Assembly (NCBI GenBank): GCA_036271315.1
Contig: DATBAV010000032.1
Span: 1 to 64,000 of the forward strand
Origin: VRUE01 sp036271315
GTDB taxonomy: Bacteria > Actinomycetota > Thermoleophilia > Solirubrobacterales > 70-9
Direction of reading: 5' to 3'
DNA: 64,000 nt
Shown here: piece after piece, positions 50,667 through 58,934 of the stretch
Layout of the letters: every line of letters starts with the position of its first letter
How positions within the stretch are numbered: position 1 is the first letter of the stretch
The notes under the pieces: model-generated
What the model was told of the DNA's origin: nothing
The model's database searches: none
Seen by the model: the letters and a program-made list of their open reading frames with translations, nothing else
Made by a program: the position numbers and the translations under genes

Positions 50667-51768
50667 CCAAGACAACTACCTCGGGATCAATGCCGTCAGC
50701 ACAAAACAACTGTGGTACTCCCCCATTCCCCCCGACGAGCTCAACCTGAACCTTGGCTTGGCGAAAGGCCTCCGCAGCCGAACGCCCAAAGCCCAGCGAG
50801 TTATAGAACTGCCCCGCGAAGACCTTCGCATCTTCGTCGTCGATCGCCGTGTCCATCCCAATGGCTAGGTCAACATGTTGGATAGCAACTTCGGCCTGGG
50901 AGATCGAATCGCAGCTGTTGAAGAGAATGAGCTGAACCCCACCGGCCGCAGCGTCAAGTAGTCGTCCCAGCATGGCGTTGTCGAGTGCCTGGGTAGAACC
51001 ATTCTCGCCCTCGAATGCGAGACCGCCGTCATCGCCGTGACCGCTGAAGTGGAGGACCGTTGGACGCACTTCGTTGAGGTCATCGAGCAGGTCGTGCAAC
51101 TGGCGAGCCATGCGGGCGCGAAAGTAGATCGAGTCCCGGTAGTCAGACGCTCGAACTCGCTTTTCGATCTCGCGGGTCTCTTTGTCCAACCTGAGAGTGG
51201 CCTGGTCCTCTGGGTTAGAGGCCAAAAAGAGAACCGCCACCTCTGGAGGAGCCGCCTGGCGATTGGCTTCTTCGAGACGTCGCTCAAGCTCGGTGATCTT
51301 GTGATCCTGTTCAGCCTCTCGCCGCGCACGCTCGGCCTCCGCGGCCTGCTGGGTCTGTTCCTCGCGCCTACGCTGGGCAGCTTCGGATCGTTCGGCCTGG
51401 CGTCGTCGTTGATCGTCTTGGCGTTTTTTCTGTTCCTCGACGCGGATCTGTCGTTTGCGCTCTGACTCTTCCTCGGAACGAAGCTTTTCCTCGGCCTTGC
51501 CGACCTTTTCCTTCGCCTTGCCGGTGTCTTCGAGCCTCCTTGAGACATCGCTTCTGGCGTTCGTCAGTTGACGTTGCTTGGAGTCAATCTGGCGGGCGTA
51601 GCTATTGATCTGCGAATCAGAGCGGGATTGTGCCGCCCGCCCTTCGAGCTTGGAGATTTCGTTTTCGAGGTTGGATTGCTTCTTGGATGCATCGATATGG
51701 CGCTTGTTCGCTCCGTCGAGATTCCGCTGCACTTGATTGAGCGCCTGCTGGGCACCTGAAACAGACAT
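50641..51768 (-). CDS. CHAT (caspase-like) protease with N-terminal coiled coil
   Basis: The 375-residue protein begins with a long charged coiled coil (about 5-172, many KRQ/EEQ repeats). A CHAT domain follows (VAVLFLASNPEDQATLRL) with catalytic His244 in LHFSGHG and Cys286 in LILFNSCDS. CHAT proteases act in bacterial immunity and cell-death systems, usually paired with sensors or substrates. No TPR, NTPase or reverse transcriptase partner is adjacent. ATG at 51768 chosen; ATG 51846 or GTG 51852 would extend the N-terminus. Confidence 0.88.
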   Translation of the reverse strand: MSVSGAQQALNQVQRNLDGANKRHIDASKKQSNLENEISKLEGRAAQSRSDSQINSYARQIDSKQRQLTNARSDVSRRLEDTGKAKEKVGKAEEKLRSEEESERKRQIRVEEQKKRQDDQRRRQAERSEAAQRRREEQTQQAAEAERARREAEQDHKITELERRLEEANRQAAPPEVAVLFLASNPEDQATLRLDKETREIEKRVRASDYRDSIYFRARMARQLHDLLDDLNEVRPTVLHFSGHGDDGGLAFEGENGSTQALDNAMLGRLLDAAAGGVQLILFNSCDSISQAEVAIQHVDLAIGMDTAIDDEDAKVFAGQFYNSLGFGRSAAEAFRQAKVQVELVGGNGGVPQLFCADGIDPEVVVLVNPDAPPG

Positions 51769-51889
51769 GAAGTTCACGCTAGCGACGAGATCGGCGGTCG
51801 GCTTAGGTACGTCCAGCGCTGAGCAAGTTCTCAGATCCTGACGCATCCGCACCGGCGAGGAGCGCCGAAATGCGCTTTACGCTTTATCC

Positions 51890-52081
51890 ATGGCTCAAGT
51901 CACCAAGCTCACCGGCGCGGAGGTGGAGCGACGCCGTGAAGCGGCGGCACGGCTGCGCGGCCTGTTTGCCGATATAGCTCCCGACAACAGCATGGTTGAC
52001 GATCTGATCGCGGATCGGCGCGCGGAGGCGCAGACTGAAGGCCGCGAGAGCAAATCCGGCAGCAAGCGGGCCCGAGGCTGA
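51890..52081 (+). CDS. VapB-like antitoxin
   Basis: The 63-residue protein (VERRREAAARLRGLFADIAPDNSMVDDLIADRRAEAQ, core GLFADIAPDNSMVDDLIADR) belongs to a family of short antitoxins that pair with PIN toxins. It is homologous to the remnant at 47152. The downstream toxin is truncated, so this antitoxin is probably orphaned. It is divergent from the CHAT gene. Confidence 0.75.
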   Translation: MAQVTKLTGAEVERRREAAARLRGLFADIAPDNSMVDDLIADRRAEAQTEGRESKSGSKRARG

Positions 52082-52111
52082 AGTCGGAAGGCCGAGGGGT
52101 CTCGAAGGGCT

Positions 52112-52306
52112 TTGGTAATCGAGCCAATGACGGCGGCCGACCGCATCGCGGTTGCGCGGCTGCGACTGGCGACTAAAGCTCAAGGTCTTTCGCTTGCAGA
52201 CCGCGCTTGCCTGGCGCTGGCGGAACGACTGGAAGTTCCCGCTGTCACAGCGGATGGGGAATGGGCCAAAGCAGATGTCGACGCAGAGGTTCGACTGATC
52301 CGCTGA
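52112..52306 (+). pseudogene. Truncated VapC PIN-domain toxin
   Basis: Only the C-terminal half of a PIN domain is present: AVARLRLATKAQGLSLADRACLALAERL (core SLADRACLALAERL) and VPAVTADGEWAKAD with two of the acidic residues. The N-terminal strand with the first catalytic Asp and the central Glu is absent, and no frame upstream supplies it. The deletion lies between the antitoxin and this fragment. Confidence 0.75.
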
Positions 52307-52330
52307 ACATTGAGGGTGTCGCAGTCTGGA

Positions 52331-52479
52331 GGGATCAGCCAGCTACAGCTCAAACTAACCCGAATGCGACTTTGAGCATTGCGCCCAAACTCCGTTTGCC
52401 ACGTGGCGGGTCGGCGGTTTTCCTCCAAATAGTCCAGAATTTGTTCCGGCTCCTCGCCGGGGCGTTTTCTGTTGTGGGT
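52331..52479 (+). repeat. Island repeat R4 (degenerate)
   Basis: The core (52417-52479) has TCCTCC, AGTCCAGAAT, the stem CCGGC/GCCGG, and GGGGCGTTTTCTGTTGTGGG. The left flank (GGATCAGCCAGCTACAG) is a weak version of the R3/R5 flank. The right edge touches the stop codon of the leftward M48 gene. Confidence 0.6.
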
Positions 52480-54092
52480 CAAGTCTCGGAGGTCGCCTTT
52501 TCCCCAACGGATGCGGTGCCTGGGCCGGCATTGTGGAGCGTCTTCAGTGTCCAGCGCAGATCTTCGACTCGGCGCAGACGGCGCTTTGGGGTCGGGTGCT
52601 CGTTCGGCACCGGAAGCAAACCGAGGCTCCTGCCGTGACGCAAGCGCCGCCTGTATCTCTCCAAATAGTCGCGCCATCGCCTGGGCTGCGCCGCCTCGCG
52701 CCGTTGCTCGGCTTTGCGCAGGGCAGTCGCCAGCGTCTCGCCGTGACGGGCAACACAGGCATACCTGTCTGCGTCGTACTCGGCCGTCCTCCAGAGGATC
52801 CGTAGGACAACCCAGGCCAACCAACCGGGCAGGGCAACGATGCTGAACCCCACCCGGGCAACCCAGCGGCGGAGTTTCCGCTTCTCACCGGGCCTGCCCC
52901 GCTTCCTCACGAACCTGTCATCGAAATAGAGGTAGGGCCACAGGTAGAGGTAGGAAAGGCTGAGGGAATGGAGGTGATGGAGGCGGTGGTGCCCGACCTC
53001 ATGCGCCAGCACCCCAGGTAGATCGCCCTCCTCCGTCAGCGATGCGGTGGTGACGGTTATGCGTTTTGTACGGCCGATCGACGGCGCGTTCGGGAATGTG
53101 GTGGAGACTGTGTGCAAACGGTCCGCCTCCCAATCAGTCAGATGCCCGAGGACGCCGCGTTCCCCCAGCCCCTTCTTTAACTGGGGATCGAGCTTCTCTT
53201 CCGGGAGGAGCCGCTTGTCGAATAGTTCACGCATCAGCCCGCGCGAAGAGACCAGCGGGATCACCGTCATCCAGAGAAATGCCGGTACAAGAACCCAGAA
53301 ATCTGGCAGGCCTTCGAACACGAGGGTCTTACCCGAGACCCACAACCACACCCCGAACAGCCCGAGGAAGAACGGCGTCGAGATGAAGCCGACCGCCAAG
53401 AGGAGAAGGTACAGGCTTATGCGCATGCGGACCCGCTGCCGCACGATAGGCCGCGGCTCTCCCGGTCCGGTTGTGTAGTCCCGCAAGCGCTCGTATGAGG
53501 AGCGGAAGTACCCGAGGAGCATCATCAGGATGGTCAGGTTGACGATCACGGCAACGGGGATCAGCCAGTGGCGACTAGGGTCGTGGGAGTGCTTGTGCCA
53601 ATAGAAGTGCAAGCCCATCACCACGGCGGCGATCTGAAAGCCGATGAACACACTTGCGATCGCGAGGTAGCGATGGTGGCCGCCGACCAATCGCGACGGC
53701 GCATTGCCGCCCTCGCGCAGCCAACCCTCCCAGCGCAGCGGCCTGCGCGCCCCCAACAGACCGAGCATCGCATTAATGCGAGTCTCCAGCTCGCTGACGT
53801 AGGAGCCAGCGCGAGCGCCACGCTCGTACTCCCCCATCCAAATCACTGCCGAAAAGAGGACGACGAGCGGGACGAGCGCGAGTGACACTGCCCAGCCGAG
53901 ATAGCGGTCTCCGTGCTGCTGAGCAGCGAAGCCAATAAGGACCACGCATCCCGCTACGCCGTAGCGCAGGGTACTGATTTGACCCTGCACCGCAATCAGC
54001 TCCTCCTCGCGCACCGTGCGGTACTCCTCCAGTGCCAATGACACATCGGGCGGCAGCTCAGAGTTGGGTTGCTTGTTTGGCTCCGGCGTCAT
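52479..54092 (-). CDS. Multi-pass membrane M48 family metallopeptidase
   Basis: The 537-residue protein has an N-terminal pair of membrane helices (about 43-86) flanked by charged helices, similar in layout to SLATT-type 2TM effectors. Two further helix pairs (about 142-195, 225-285) follow, then an M48 domain with VLAHEVGHHRLHH (HEVGH 364-368) and third ligand Glu438 in TAEYDADRYA. The active site is probably cytosolic. HtpX-like enzymes degrade membrane proteins; this one is much longer and island-borne. ATG at 54092 chosen over 54152. Confidence 0.82.
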   Translation of the reverse strand: MTPEPNKQPNSELPPDVSLALEEYRTVREEELIAVQGQISTLRYGVAGCVVLIGFAAQQHGDRYLGWAVSLALVPLVVLFSAVIWMGEYERGARAGSYVSELETRINAMLGLLGARRPLRWEGWLREGGNAPSRLVGGHHRYLAIASVFIGFQIAAVVMGLHFYWHKHSHDPSRHWLIPVAVIVNLTILMMLLGYFRSSYERLRDYTTGPGEPRPIVRQRVRMRISLYLLLLAVGFISTPFFLGLFGVWLWVSGKTLVFEGLPDFWVLVPAFLWMTVIPLVSSRGLMRELFDKRLLPEEKLDPQLKKGLGERGVLGHLTDWEADRLHTVSTTFPNAPSIGRTKRITVTTASLTEEGDLPGVLAHEVGHHRLHHLHSLSLSYLYLWPYLYFDDRFVRKRGRPGEKRKLRRWVARVGFSIVALPGWLAWVVLRILWRTAEYDADRYACVARHGETLATALRKAEQRREAAQPRRWRDYLERYRRRLRHGRSLGLLPVPNEHPTPKRRLRRVEDLRWTLKTLHNAGPGTASVGEKATSET

Positions 54093-54216
54093 CCAGATTG
54101 GCGGGTGCGGAACGACGCATCTCCGCCAATCGCGGCAGTGTCTCCCCGGCATCTCAAGCGTACTGAAATGAATCCTGACTGGAGGAGGAAGTTCGACTGA
54201 ATTGCTGAACGGTCAC

Positions 54217-54390
54217 GGTGCCACAGTCAGGCACGGATTCAGCCGATCACAACCGGGGTCAGCCGGAGGCGATTTAGCTCTGTGAGCAGGATTCCGCCTT
54301 TCCACGCGTTGGGTCGGCGGTCCCTCCTCCTTGTAGTAACCCCAGAACTCGCCTCGGCTCCCCGCCGGGGCGTTTTCTGTTGTGGGGCTC
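54217..54390 (+). repeat. Island repeat R5 with upstream arm (attR-like)
   Basis: The core (54321-54390) is nearly identical to R1/R3, with the CGCCTCGG/CCGGGGCG stem and TTTTCTGTTGTGGGGCTC. The left flank (GTGCCACAGTCAGGCACGG..., GATCACAACCGGGGTCAGCC) matches R3. The right flank lacks the R1/R3 arm. This is the arrangement expected of a right attachment site. Confidence 0.7.
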
Positions 54391-54442
54391 CGTGACTAGT
54401 GTTAGACAGCAGGATGACCAGGCGCCTGGAGACGACCTAGCC

Positions 54443-54679
54443 GTGGCGGAGCAGGTGCCCGCGGTCTGCGACGTGCTCGCGACGATCGAGTCGCGCGATT
54501 GGCCGCGACTGGAGCGGCTGCTCGACCCGGATGTCCACTGGACGACCGTGATCGAGGAGCACCTGCATGGGCCGGCAGAGGTGATCGCGCTGCTGACCGA
54601 TGACCCTCCCCCGGCCCCGCCGGCGTTCCACGAAGTGCGGGACGGATTGATCGTGCGCTGGATCGATATCCCTGGCTGA
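54443..54679 (+). CDS. SnoaL/NTF2-like small protein
   Basis: The 78-residue protein resembles the SnoaL/NTF2-like cone fold: VCDVLATIESRDWPRLERLLDPDVHWT (core RDWPRLERLLDPDVHW), EEHLHGPAEVIALL and the final strand EVRDGLIVRWIDIPG. It is short for the fold, which usually needs 100-140 residues, so it may be a truncated member. GTG start. Confidence 0.65.
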   Translation: MAEQVPAVCDVLATIESRDWPRLERLLDPDVHWTTVIEEHLHGPAEVIALLTDDPPPAPPAFHEVRDGLIVRWIDIPG

Positions 54680-54698
54680 AATTGCTGGCTGTCGCGAG

Positions 54699-55127
54699 CT
54701 ACAAGTTGCGCACGCGACGGCCGATCTCCGGATCCTGGGGGTAGCCCGCCGACTCCCAGAATGCCCCGGCCACCTCGTCCTCGAAGGCGACCAGAGCCGT
54801 CACCCGATGCACCCCGCGGCTCAGCAGGTACTCCTCGCCCGCCCGCGTCAGCGCGATCCCGATTCCCTCGCGCCGATACCCCCTCGACACGGCGAGCCGG
54901 TACATGTTCCCTCGCCACCCATCCCAGGCGGCGATCAGGGCACCGACGATCTCGCCGCCGCGCTCAGCGACCAGAAGTGCGGCTGGCGAATCCTCGATCA
55001 GCCGCTCGACGTCCTCCAAACGGTCGGCGGTGCTCGCGTGCTCGCTCCGCTCCTGCGCCCAAAGGTCGAGGACCGCTTGCGCGTCCTCATGGCGGCATCG
55101 CCGGATCGTGACTTCCTCGCCAGTCAA
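54699..55127 (-). CDS. GNAT family N-acetyltransferase
   Basis: The roughly 142-residue protein is a GNAT acetyltransferase. It has VTIRRCRHEDAQAVLDLW at the N-terminus, GWRGNMYRLAVSRGYRREGIGIAL with the acetyl-CoA loop (RGYRREGIGIAL), and VAFEDEVAGAFWESAGYP. The start is uncertain: TTG 55127 fits domain length, but an upstream GTG at 55190 keeps the frame. It is the last gene before dxs and may be core rather than island. Confidence 0.85.
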   Translation of the reverse strand: MTGEEVTIRRCRHEDAQAVLDLWAQERSEHASTADRLEDVERLIEDSPAALLVAERGGEIVGALIAAWDGWRGNMYRLAVSRGYRREGIGIALTRAGEEYLLSRGVHRVTALVAFEDEVAGAFWESAGYPQDPEIGRRVRNL

Positions 55128-55225
55128 GTCCGGCAGTCTGGCAAACCGCCGAGGGCGAATCCAGGCACCGCGACTCGGTGCTCTTGGCACCGGCGCGGTT
55201 CAAGTTGCAGATCCACGAGGCTCCC

Positions 55226-55290
55226 TACCTGCGGACCCACATACATAGAGATGCCTCTCCTCCCTCAAGTAACCCCAGAAGAGACTCGGG
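55226..55290 (+). repeat. Decayed island repeat R6
   Basis: CCCACATACATAGAGATGC-CTCTCCTCCCTC-AAGTAACCCCAGAA matches the left chromosomal flank and first half of R1's core, then diverges, losing the terminator stem. It lies 75 bp from dxs, on the far side of the island. It may be an ancestral chromosomal copy. Confidence 0.55.
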
Positions 55291-55363
55291 CAGGCTAACC
55301 GATTGAGTCTTTTGACGCAAGCCTAAATTTTTGGGGCGATTTCCTTGCCCGGTGAGACCGAGA

Positions 55364-57463
55364 TCAGCGCAGCGCCGGCTCGCCCGAGCGCAGCGTGGCG
55401 AGGACGCGCTCGGCGACGGCATTGCCGGTGAGACCGACCTCCTCGTGCAGCAGGGCCGGCTTGCCGTGAGTCACGTAGCGGTCCGGCAGGCCGATCCGCA
55501 GGACGCGGGCGCGCTCTGCCGAGCGCTCGGCGAAGGCGTCCTCGAGGTGCTCGAGCACCGCCGAGCCGAAGCCGCCGGGCAGCACGTTCTCCTCGATCGT
55601 CACCACCAGGTCGTGACCCAGGGCCAACCGCTCGAGCAGCTCGCTGTCGAGCGGCTTGGCGAAGCGGGCGTCGGCGACGGTCGCCTTGAGATCGTGGCCG
55701 GCGAGGATCTTGGCCGCGTCGAGCGCCACCGAGACGCCGTAGCCGTAGCCGAGCAGCGCCACGCGCTCGCCGCTGGCCAGTAGCTCGCCGGTGCCGATCG
55801 GCAGCTCCGCCGGCTCGGCCGGCTGCGCCACCCCCTCGGCCGCGCCGCGCGGGTAGCGCAGCGCCGCCGGCCCGTCGTGGGCGATCGCGGTCCGCAGCAT
55901 GTGCGCCAGCATCGCCTCGTCGCGCGGCGCCATCAGCACGACGTTGGGAATCGGGCGGAAGTAGGAGACGTCGAAAGCGCCGTGGTGGGTCGGTCCGTCG
56001 TCGCCGACCAGGCCCGCCCTGTCCATCGCGAAGGTGACGTCGAGCTCCTGCAGGCAGACGTCGTGGACGATCTGGTCGAAGGCGCGCTGGAGGAAGGTCG
56101 AGTAGATCGCGCAGACCGGCTTGGCGCCCTGGATCGCCAGGCCGGAGGCGAGCAGGACGGCGTTCTGCTCGGCGATGCCGACGTCGTAGTACTGCTCGGG
56201 CAGCTCGTCGGCCAGCTTCTGCAGGCCGGTCCCTCCCGCCATTGCCGCGGTGATCCCAATAACGCGCTTGTCGCGCTTTGCCTCGGCGACGATCGCGTCG
56301 GCGAAGACCTGCGTGTACTGGGGCGGCGCACCGGCCGCAGGGGGCTTCTCCAGCCGCTCGGGGGCGATCGCCGCCGGGGCATCGGATTCTTGGACTTCCA
56401 CCAACCCCGCCGCCCCCGGACGCGGGAGCGACTGCGAATCCATATCTGATTCCTTCGCAGTTGCGGGAGCAGAGGAGGCGGCGGGCTTTCCTTCGACGAT
56501 CGATTTGGGCTTGGCGGCGTGCCATTTCTCCATCCCCTCGAGGCCGCCCTCCTCGGCCGGGGAGAAGCCCTTGCCCTTGACCGTGTGGATGTGGACGATC
56601 ACCGGGCGGTCGGCCTCGAAGGCCTCGCGCAGGGCCTCGCGCAGGGCGTGCACGTCGTGGCCGTCGATCACGCCCATGTAGGCGAGGTCAAGCTCCTCGA
56701 AGAAGAGGCCCGGCGCCCAGTAGGCCTTGATCGCCGACTTGATCTCCGGCCCCAGCCGTTCGATCCGCTTGCCGAGCCCAAGCGGCAGCTTGGTCAGCCG
56801 GTCCTCGACCCCCTCGCGGGCGTGGAAGAGGCGCGGGTTGAGCCGCACCCGGTTGAAGTAGCGCGAGAGCGCGCCGACGTTGGGCGAGATCGACATGCCG
56901 TTGTCGTTGAGCACGATCACCATCGGCGTCTGCAGGCCGCCCGCAGCGTGCAGGGCCTCGTAGGCGACGCCGCCGGTCAGCGCGCCGTCGCCGATCACGG
57001 CCGCGACCTTGCCGTTCTCGCCGATCCCGTGGCGCATCGCCTCCTTCAGTCCGACCCCGTAGCCGATCGAGGTCGAGGCGTGGCCGGCACCCATGATGTC
57101 GTGCTCGGACTCGAAGATCGAGCAGAACGGGGCGAGGCCGTCGTACTGGCGGATCGTCGGCAGGCCCTCGCGGCGACCGGTGAGGATCTTGTGCGGGTAG
57201 GCCTGGTGGCCGACGTCCCAGAGGATCTTGTCGCGGGGCGAGTCGAGCAGGCTGTGCAGGGCCACGGCGAGCTCGCAGGTGCCGAGGTTGGCGCCGAAAT
57301 GCCCGCCGATCTCACCGATCGTGTCGATGATGTAGGTGCGCATCTCCTGCGCCACCTGCTGCAGCTGCTCGTCGTTCAGCTCGTGCAGGTCGACCGGCGA
57401 GTGGATCCCGCCGAGCAGGGGGACATCGCCGTCGCTCGCCGTTCCATTTCCGTTCTCGCTCAT
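55364..57463 (-). CDS. dxs: 1-deoxy-D-xylulose-5-phosphate synthase
   Basis: The 699-residue enzyme condenses pyruvate and glyceraldehyde 3-phosphate, the first step of the MEP isoprenoid pathway; its product also feeds thiamine synthesis. Motifs are HFGANLGTCELAVALH, the ThDP site GDGALTGGVAYEALHAAGG (core GDGALTGG) with NDNGMSISPNVG, DGHDVHAL, and the transketolase domain IAEQNAVLLASGLA and DRAGLVGDDGPTHHG. It exceeds the usual 620-650 residues through a ~60-residue Pro/Ala-rich linker (about 322-385). ATGA overlap with ispA. Confidence 0.96.
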   Translation of the reverse strand: MSENGNGTASDGDVPLLGGIHSPVDLHELNDEQLQQVAQEMRTYIIDTIGEIGGHFGANLGTCELAVALHSLLDSPRDKILWDVGHQAYPHKILTGRREGLPTIRQYDGLAPFCSIFESEHDIMGAGHASTSIGYGVGLKEAMRHGIGENGKVAAVIGDGALTGGVAYEALHAAGGLQTPMVIVLNDNGMSISPNVGALSRYFNRVRLNPRLFHAREGVEDRLTKLPLGLGKRIERLGPEIKSAIKAYWAPGLFFEELDLAYMGVIDGHDVHALREALREAFEADRPVIVHIHTVKGKGFSPAEEGGLEGMEKWHAAKPKSIVEGKPAASSAPATAKESDMDSQSLPRPGAAGLVEVQESDAPAAIAPERLEKPPAAGAPPQYTQVFADAIVAEAKRDKRVIGITAAMAGGTGLQKLADELPEQYYDVGIAEQNAVLLASGLAIQGAKPVCAIYSTFLQRAFDQIVHDVCLQELDVTFAMDRAGLVGDDGPTHHGAFDVSYFRPIPNVVLMAPRDEAMLAHMLRTAIAHDGPAALRYPRGAAEGVAQPAEPAELPIGTGELLASGERVALLGYGYGVSVALDAAKILAGHDLKATVADARFAKPLDSELLERLALGHDLVVTIEENVLPGGFGSAVLEHLEDAFAERSAERARVLRIGLPDRYVTHGKPALLHEEVGLTGNAVAERVLATLRSGEPALR

Positions 57464-58323
57464 TCGTCCCTCGTGAAGATGTAGTCGGCCACGCGCCTCA
57501 GGTCGTCGGTCTCGCCACTCGCCTCGCCGAGGGCAGCGGTCGCCTTGGCATGCGACTCGGCCGCGAGCTCGCGCGCGTGCTCCAAGCCGAAGTGGCTGAC
57601 GTAGGTGAGTTTTCCAAGTCGCTCGTCGCTTCCATGTTCCTTGCCGAGGCGATCAGCGCTTCCGGTCACGTCGAGGATGTCGTCGACGATCTGGAAGAGC
57701 ACGCCCAGCTCGCTGGCGAATCGGCGAAAGGGGATTGTCTCAGGTTCCGGCAGTCCCTCGAGGGTAAGCACGACGCCGACGCTGGCGGCGATCAGGCGGC
57801 CGGTCTTCAGCGTGTGCAGCGAGCGCAGCCCGTCGGCGTCGCGCTCGGTGACCGCGACGTCGACGTACTGGCCGCCGACCATCCCGTCCACCCCCGTCGC
57901 CGCGCTCAGCTCGCGCAGGGCAGCCAGCACGCGGGCCGGCTCGCCGGGCTGCTCGCAGGCCAGGCGCATCGCCTCGGCGAAGAGGCCGTCGCCGGCGAGG
58001 ATCGCCACGTCCTCGCCGTACTTGACGTGCGAGGTGGGCTGCCCGCGCCGCAGCTCGTCGTCATCCATCGCCGGCAGGTCGTCGTGGATCAGCGAGTAGG
58101 TGTGGATCAGCTCGATCGCGCAGGCGACCGGCAGGAAGCGCTCTGGCTCGCCGCCGAGCGCGCGCGCCGTCGCCAGGGCGAGCACGGGGCGCACCCGCTT
58201 GCCGCCGGCGAGCAACGAGTAGCGCATCGCCTCCTGTAGACCGACAGTCGGCTCGGGGGCCGGAAAGCGCAGCCGCTCCAGCTCGGCGTCGACCAGAGCA
58301 CGCAGCTCCTCCGGATAGCTCAC
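57460..58323 (-). CDS. ispA: Polyprenyl synthetase (FPP/GGPP synthase type)
   Basis: The 287-residue prenyltransferase has the first Asp-rich motif LIHDDLPAMDDDE (Asp81/82), RRGQPTSH, and the second motif FQIVDDILDVTG near 215. It also has GKRVRPVLAL near the start. It joins IPP units to allylic diphosphates. Chain length cannot be fixed; the position upstream of dxs and the size fit an FPP-synthase role. It overlaps dxs (ATGA) and follows the XseB-like ORF by 13 bp. Confidence 0.92.
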   Translation of the reverse strand: MSYPEELRALVDAELERLRFPAPEPTVGLQEAMRYSLLAGGKRVRPVLALATARALGGEPERFLPVACAIELIHTYSLIHDDLPAMDDDELRRGQPTSHVKYGEDVAILAGDGLFAEAMRLACEQPGEPARVLAALRELSAATGVDGMVGGQYVDVAVTERDADGLRSLHTLKTGRLIAASVGVVLTLEGLPEPETIPFRRFASELGVLFQIVDDILDVTGSADRLGKEHGSDERLGKLTYVSHFGLEHARELAAESHAKATAALGEASGETDDLRRVADYIFTRDE

Positions 58324-58336
58324 GACTCGGAGGAAG

Positions 58337-58513
58337 TCACTGCGAGGCGGCCTCGCCCTCGCGGATGCGACGGTTCGCCTCCTCGACCGCCTCGGCCGAG
58401 AGCTCGGCGGCCTCCTGGGCGAGCGCCGCGGCGCGGGCGTCGTCGGCTTCTTCGCCCTCGAGCTCGCGGGCGATCGCGCCCAGGCGCTCGGAGATCTCGC
58501 GCAGCCGGTTCAC
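58337..58513 (-). CDS. Small coiled-coil ORF at XseB position
   Basis: The 58-residue ORF (NRLREISERLGAIARELEG, AQEAAELSAEAVEEANRRI) is predicted to be an antiparallel helical hairpin. It starts with GTG overlapping the nusB stop (GTGA) and ends 13 bp before ispA, so it is a real co-translated gene. In enterobacteria xseB-ispA-dxs is an operon, so this may be a diverged exonuclease VII small subunit. The XseB signature is weak, and no xseA is in view. Confidence 0.7.
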   Translation of the reverse strand: MNRLREISERLGAIARELEGEEADDARAAALAQEAAELSAEAVEEANRRIREGEAASQ

Positions 58514-58890
58514 CGCACGCCCTCGCGCTCGCGGGCGATCGCGCCGAGCACGCCGTTGACGAAGCCGGGCGCGTCGGCCCCGCAGTACTCCTTGGCGATC
58601 TCGATCGCCTCGTCGATCGCGACCTCGGTCGGCACGTCGGCGCTGTGCTCGATCTCGTAGAGGGCGACGCGCATCACGTTGCGCTCCAGCGGCGCGATCC
58701 GCTCCAGCTCCCAGCCCTTGGCGTGGGCCGCGATCGCCGCGTCGAGCTCATCGCGGTGCGCCTCGACGCCGGCGGCCAGCTCACGCGTGAAGGGGCGCGA
58801 CTCGGCGACCAGCTCCTCGAGCGGACGACCGGTGACATCGCGCTGGTAACAGGCGAAAACGGCGTCGCGGCGCTGGTCTGACCTACGCAT
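58510..58890 (-). CDS. nusB: Transcription antitermination factor NusB
   Basis: The 126-residue all-helical protein has the NusB signatures RRDAVFACYQRDVTG, ERNVMRVALYEIEHSADVPTEVAIDEAIEIAKEY (core RVALYEIEHSADVPTEVAIDE) and GFVNGVLGAIARE. NusB binds boxA RNA with S10 to promote rRNA antitermination. It heads the nusB-XseB-like-ispA-dxs operon. Confidence 0.95.
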   Translation of the reverse strand: MRRSDQRRDAVFACYQRDVTGRPLEELVAESRPFTRELAAGVEAHRDELDAAIAAHAKGWELERIAPLERNVMRVALYEIEHSADVPTEVAIDEAIEIAKEYCGADAPGFVNGVLGAIAREREGVR

Positions 58891-58934
58891 GCCGCCATTC
58901 TCTCGCTTCGGGCGGCTGGACGACTGAAGCGGCG

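Larger units (their letters stand above)
37102..54390. mobile_element. Mosaic integrative/mobilisable island
   Basis: The region carries a tyrosine integrase, excisionase-like and XRE regulators, a MobF relaxase with a nearby palindrome, and cargo of toxin, nuclease and protease genes. It is bounded and subdivided by copies of one ~65-bp repeat (37.1, 48.2, 49.3, 52.4, 54.3 kb and a decayed copy at 55.25 kb). Flanking core genes are tlyA and dxs/GNAT. No type IV secretion or coupling protein is present, so it would be mobilisable rather than self-transmissible. Several genes are broken. Confidence 0.8.

Noticed and set aside
37102..54390. Classical integron cassette array
   Set aside because: The integrase is not IntI-like by its visible motifs, cargo genes face both ways and the repeats lack attC R/L box symmetry; cassette-like accretion is kept only as an idea.
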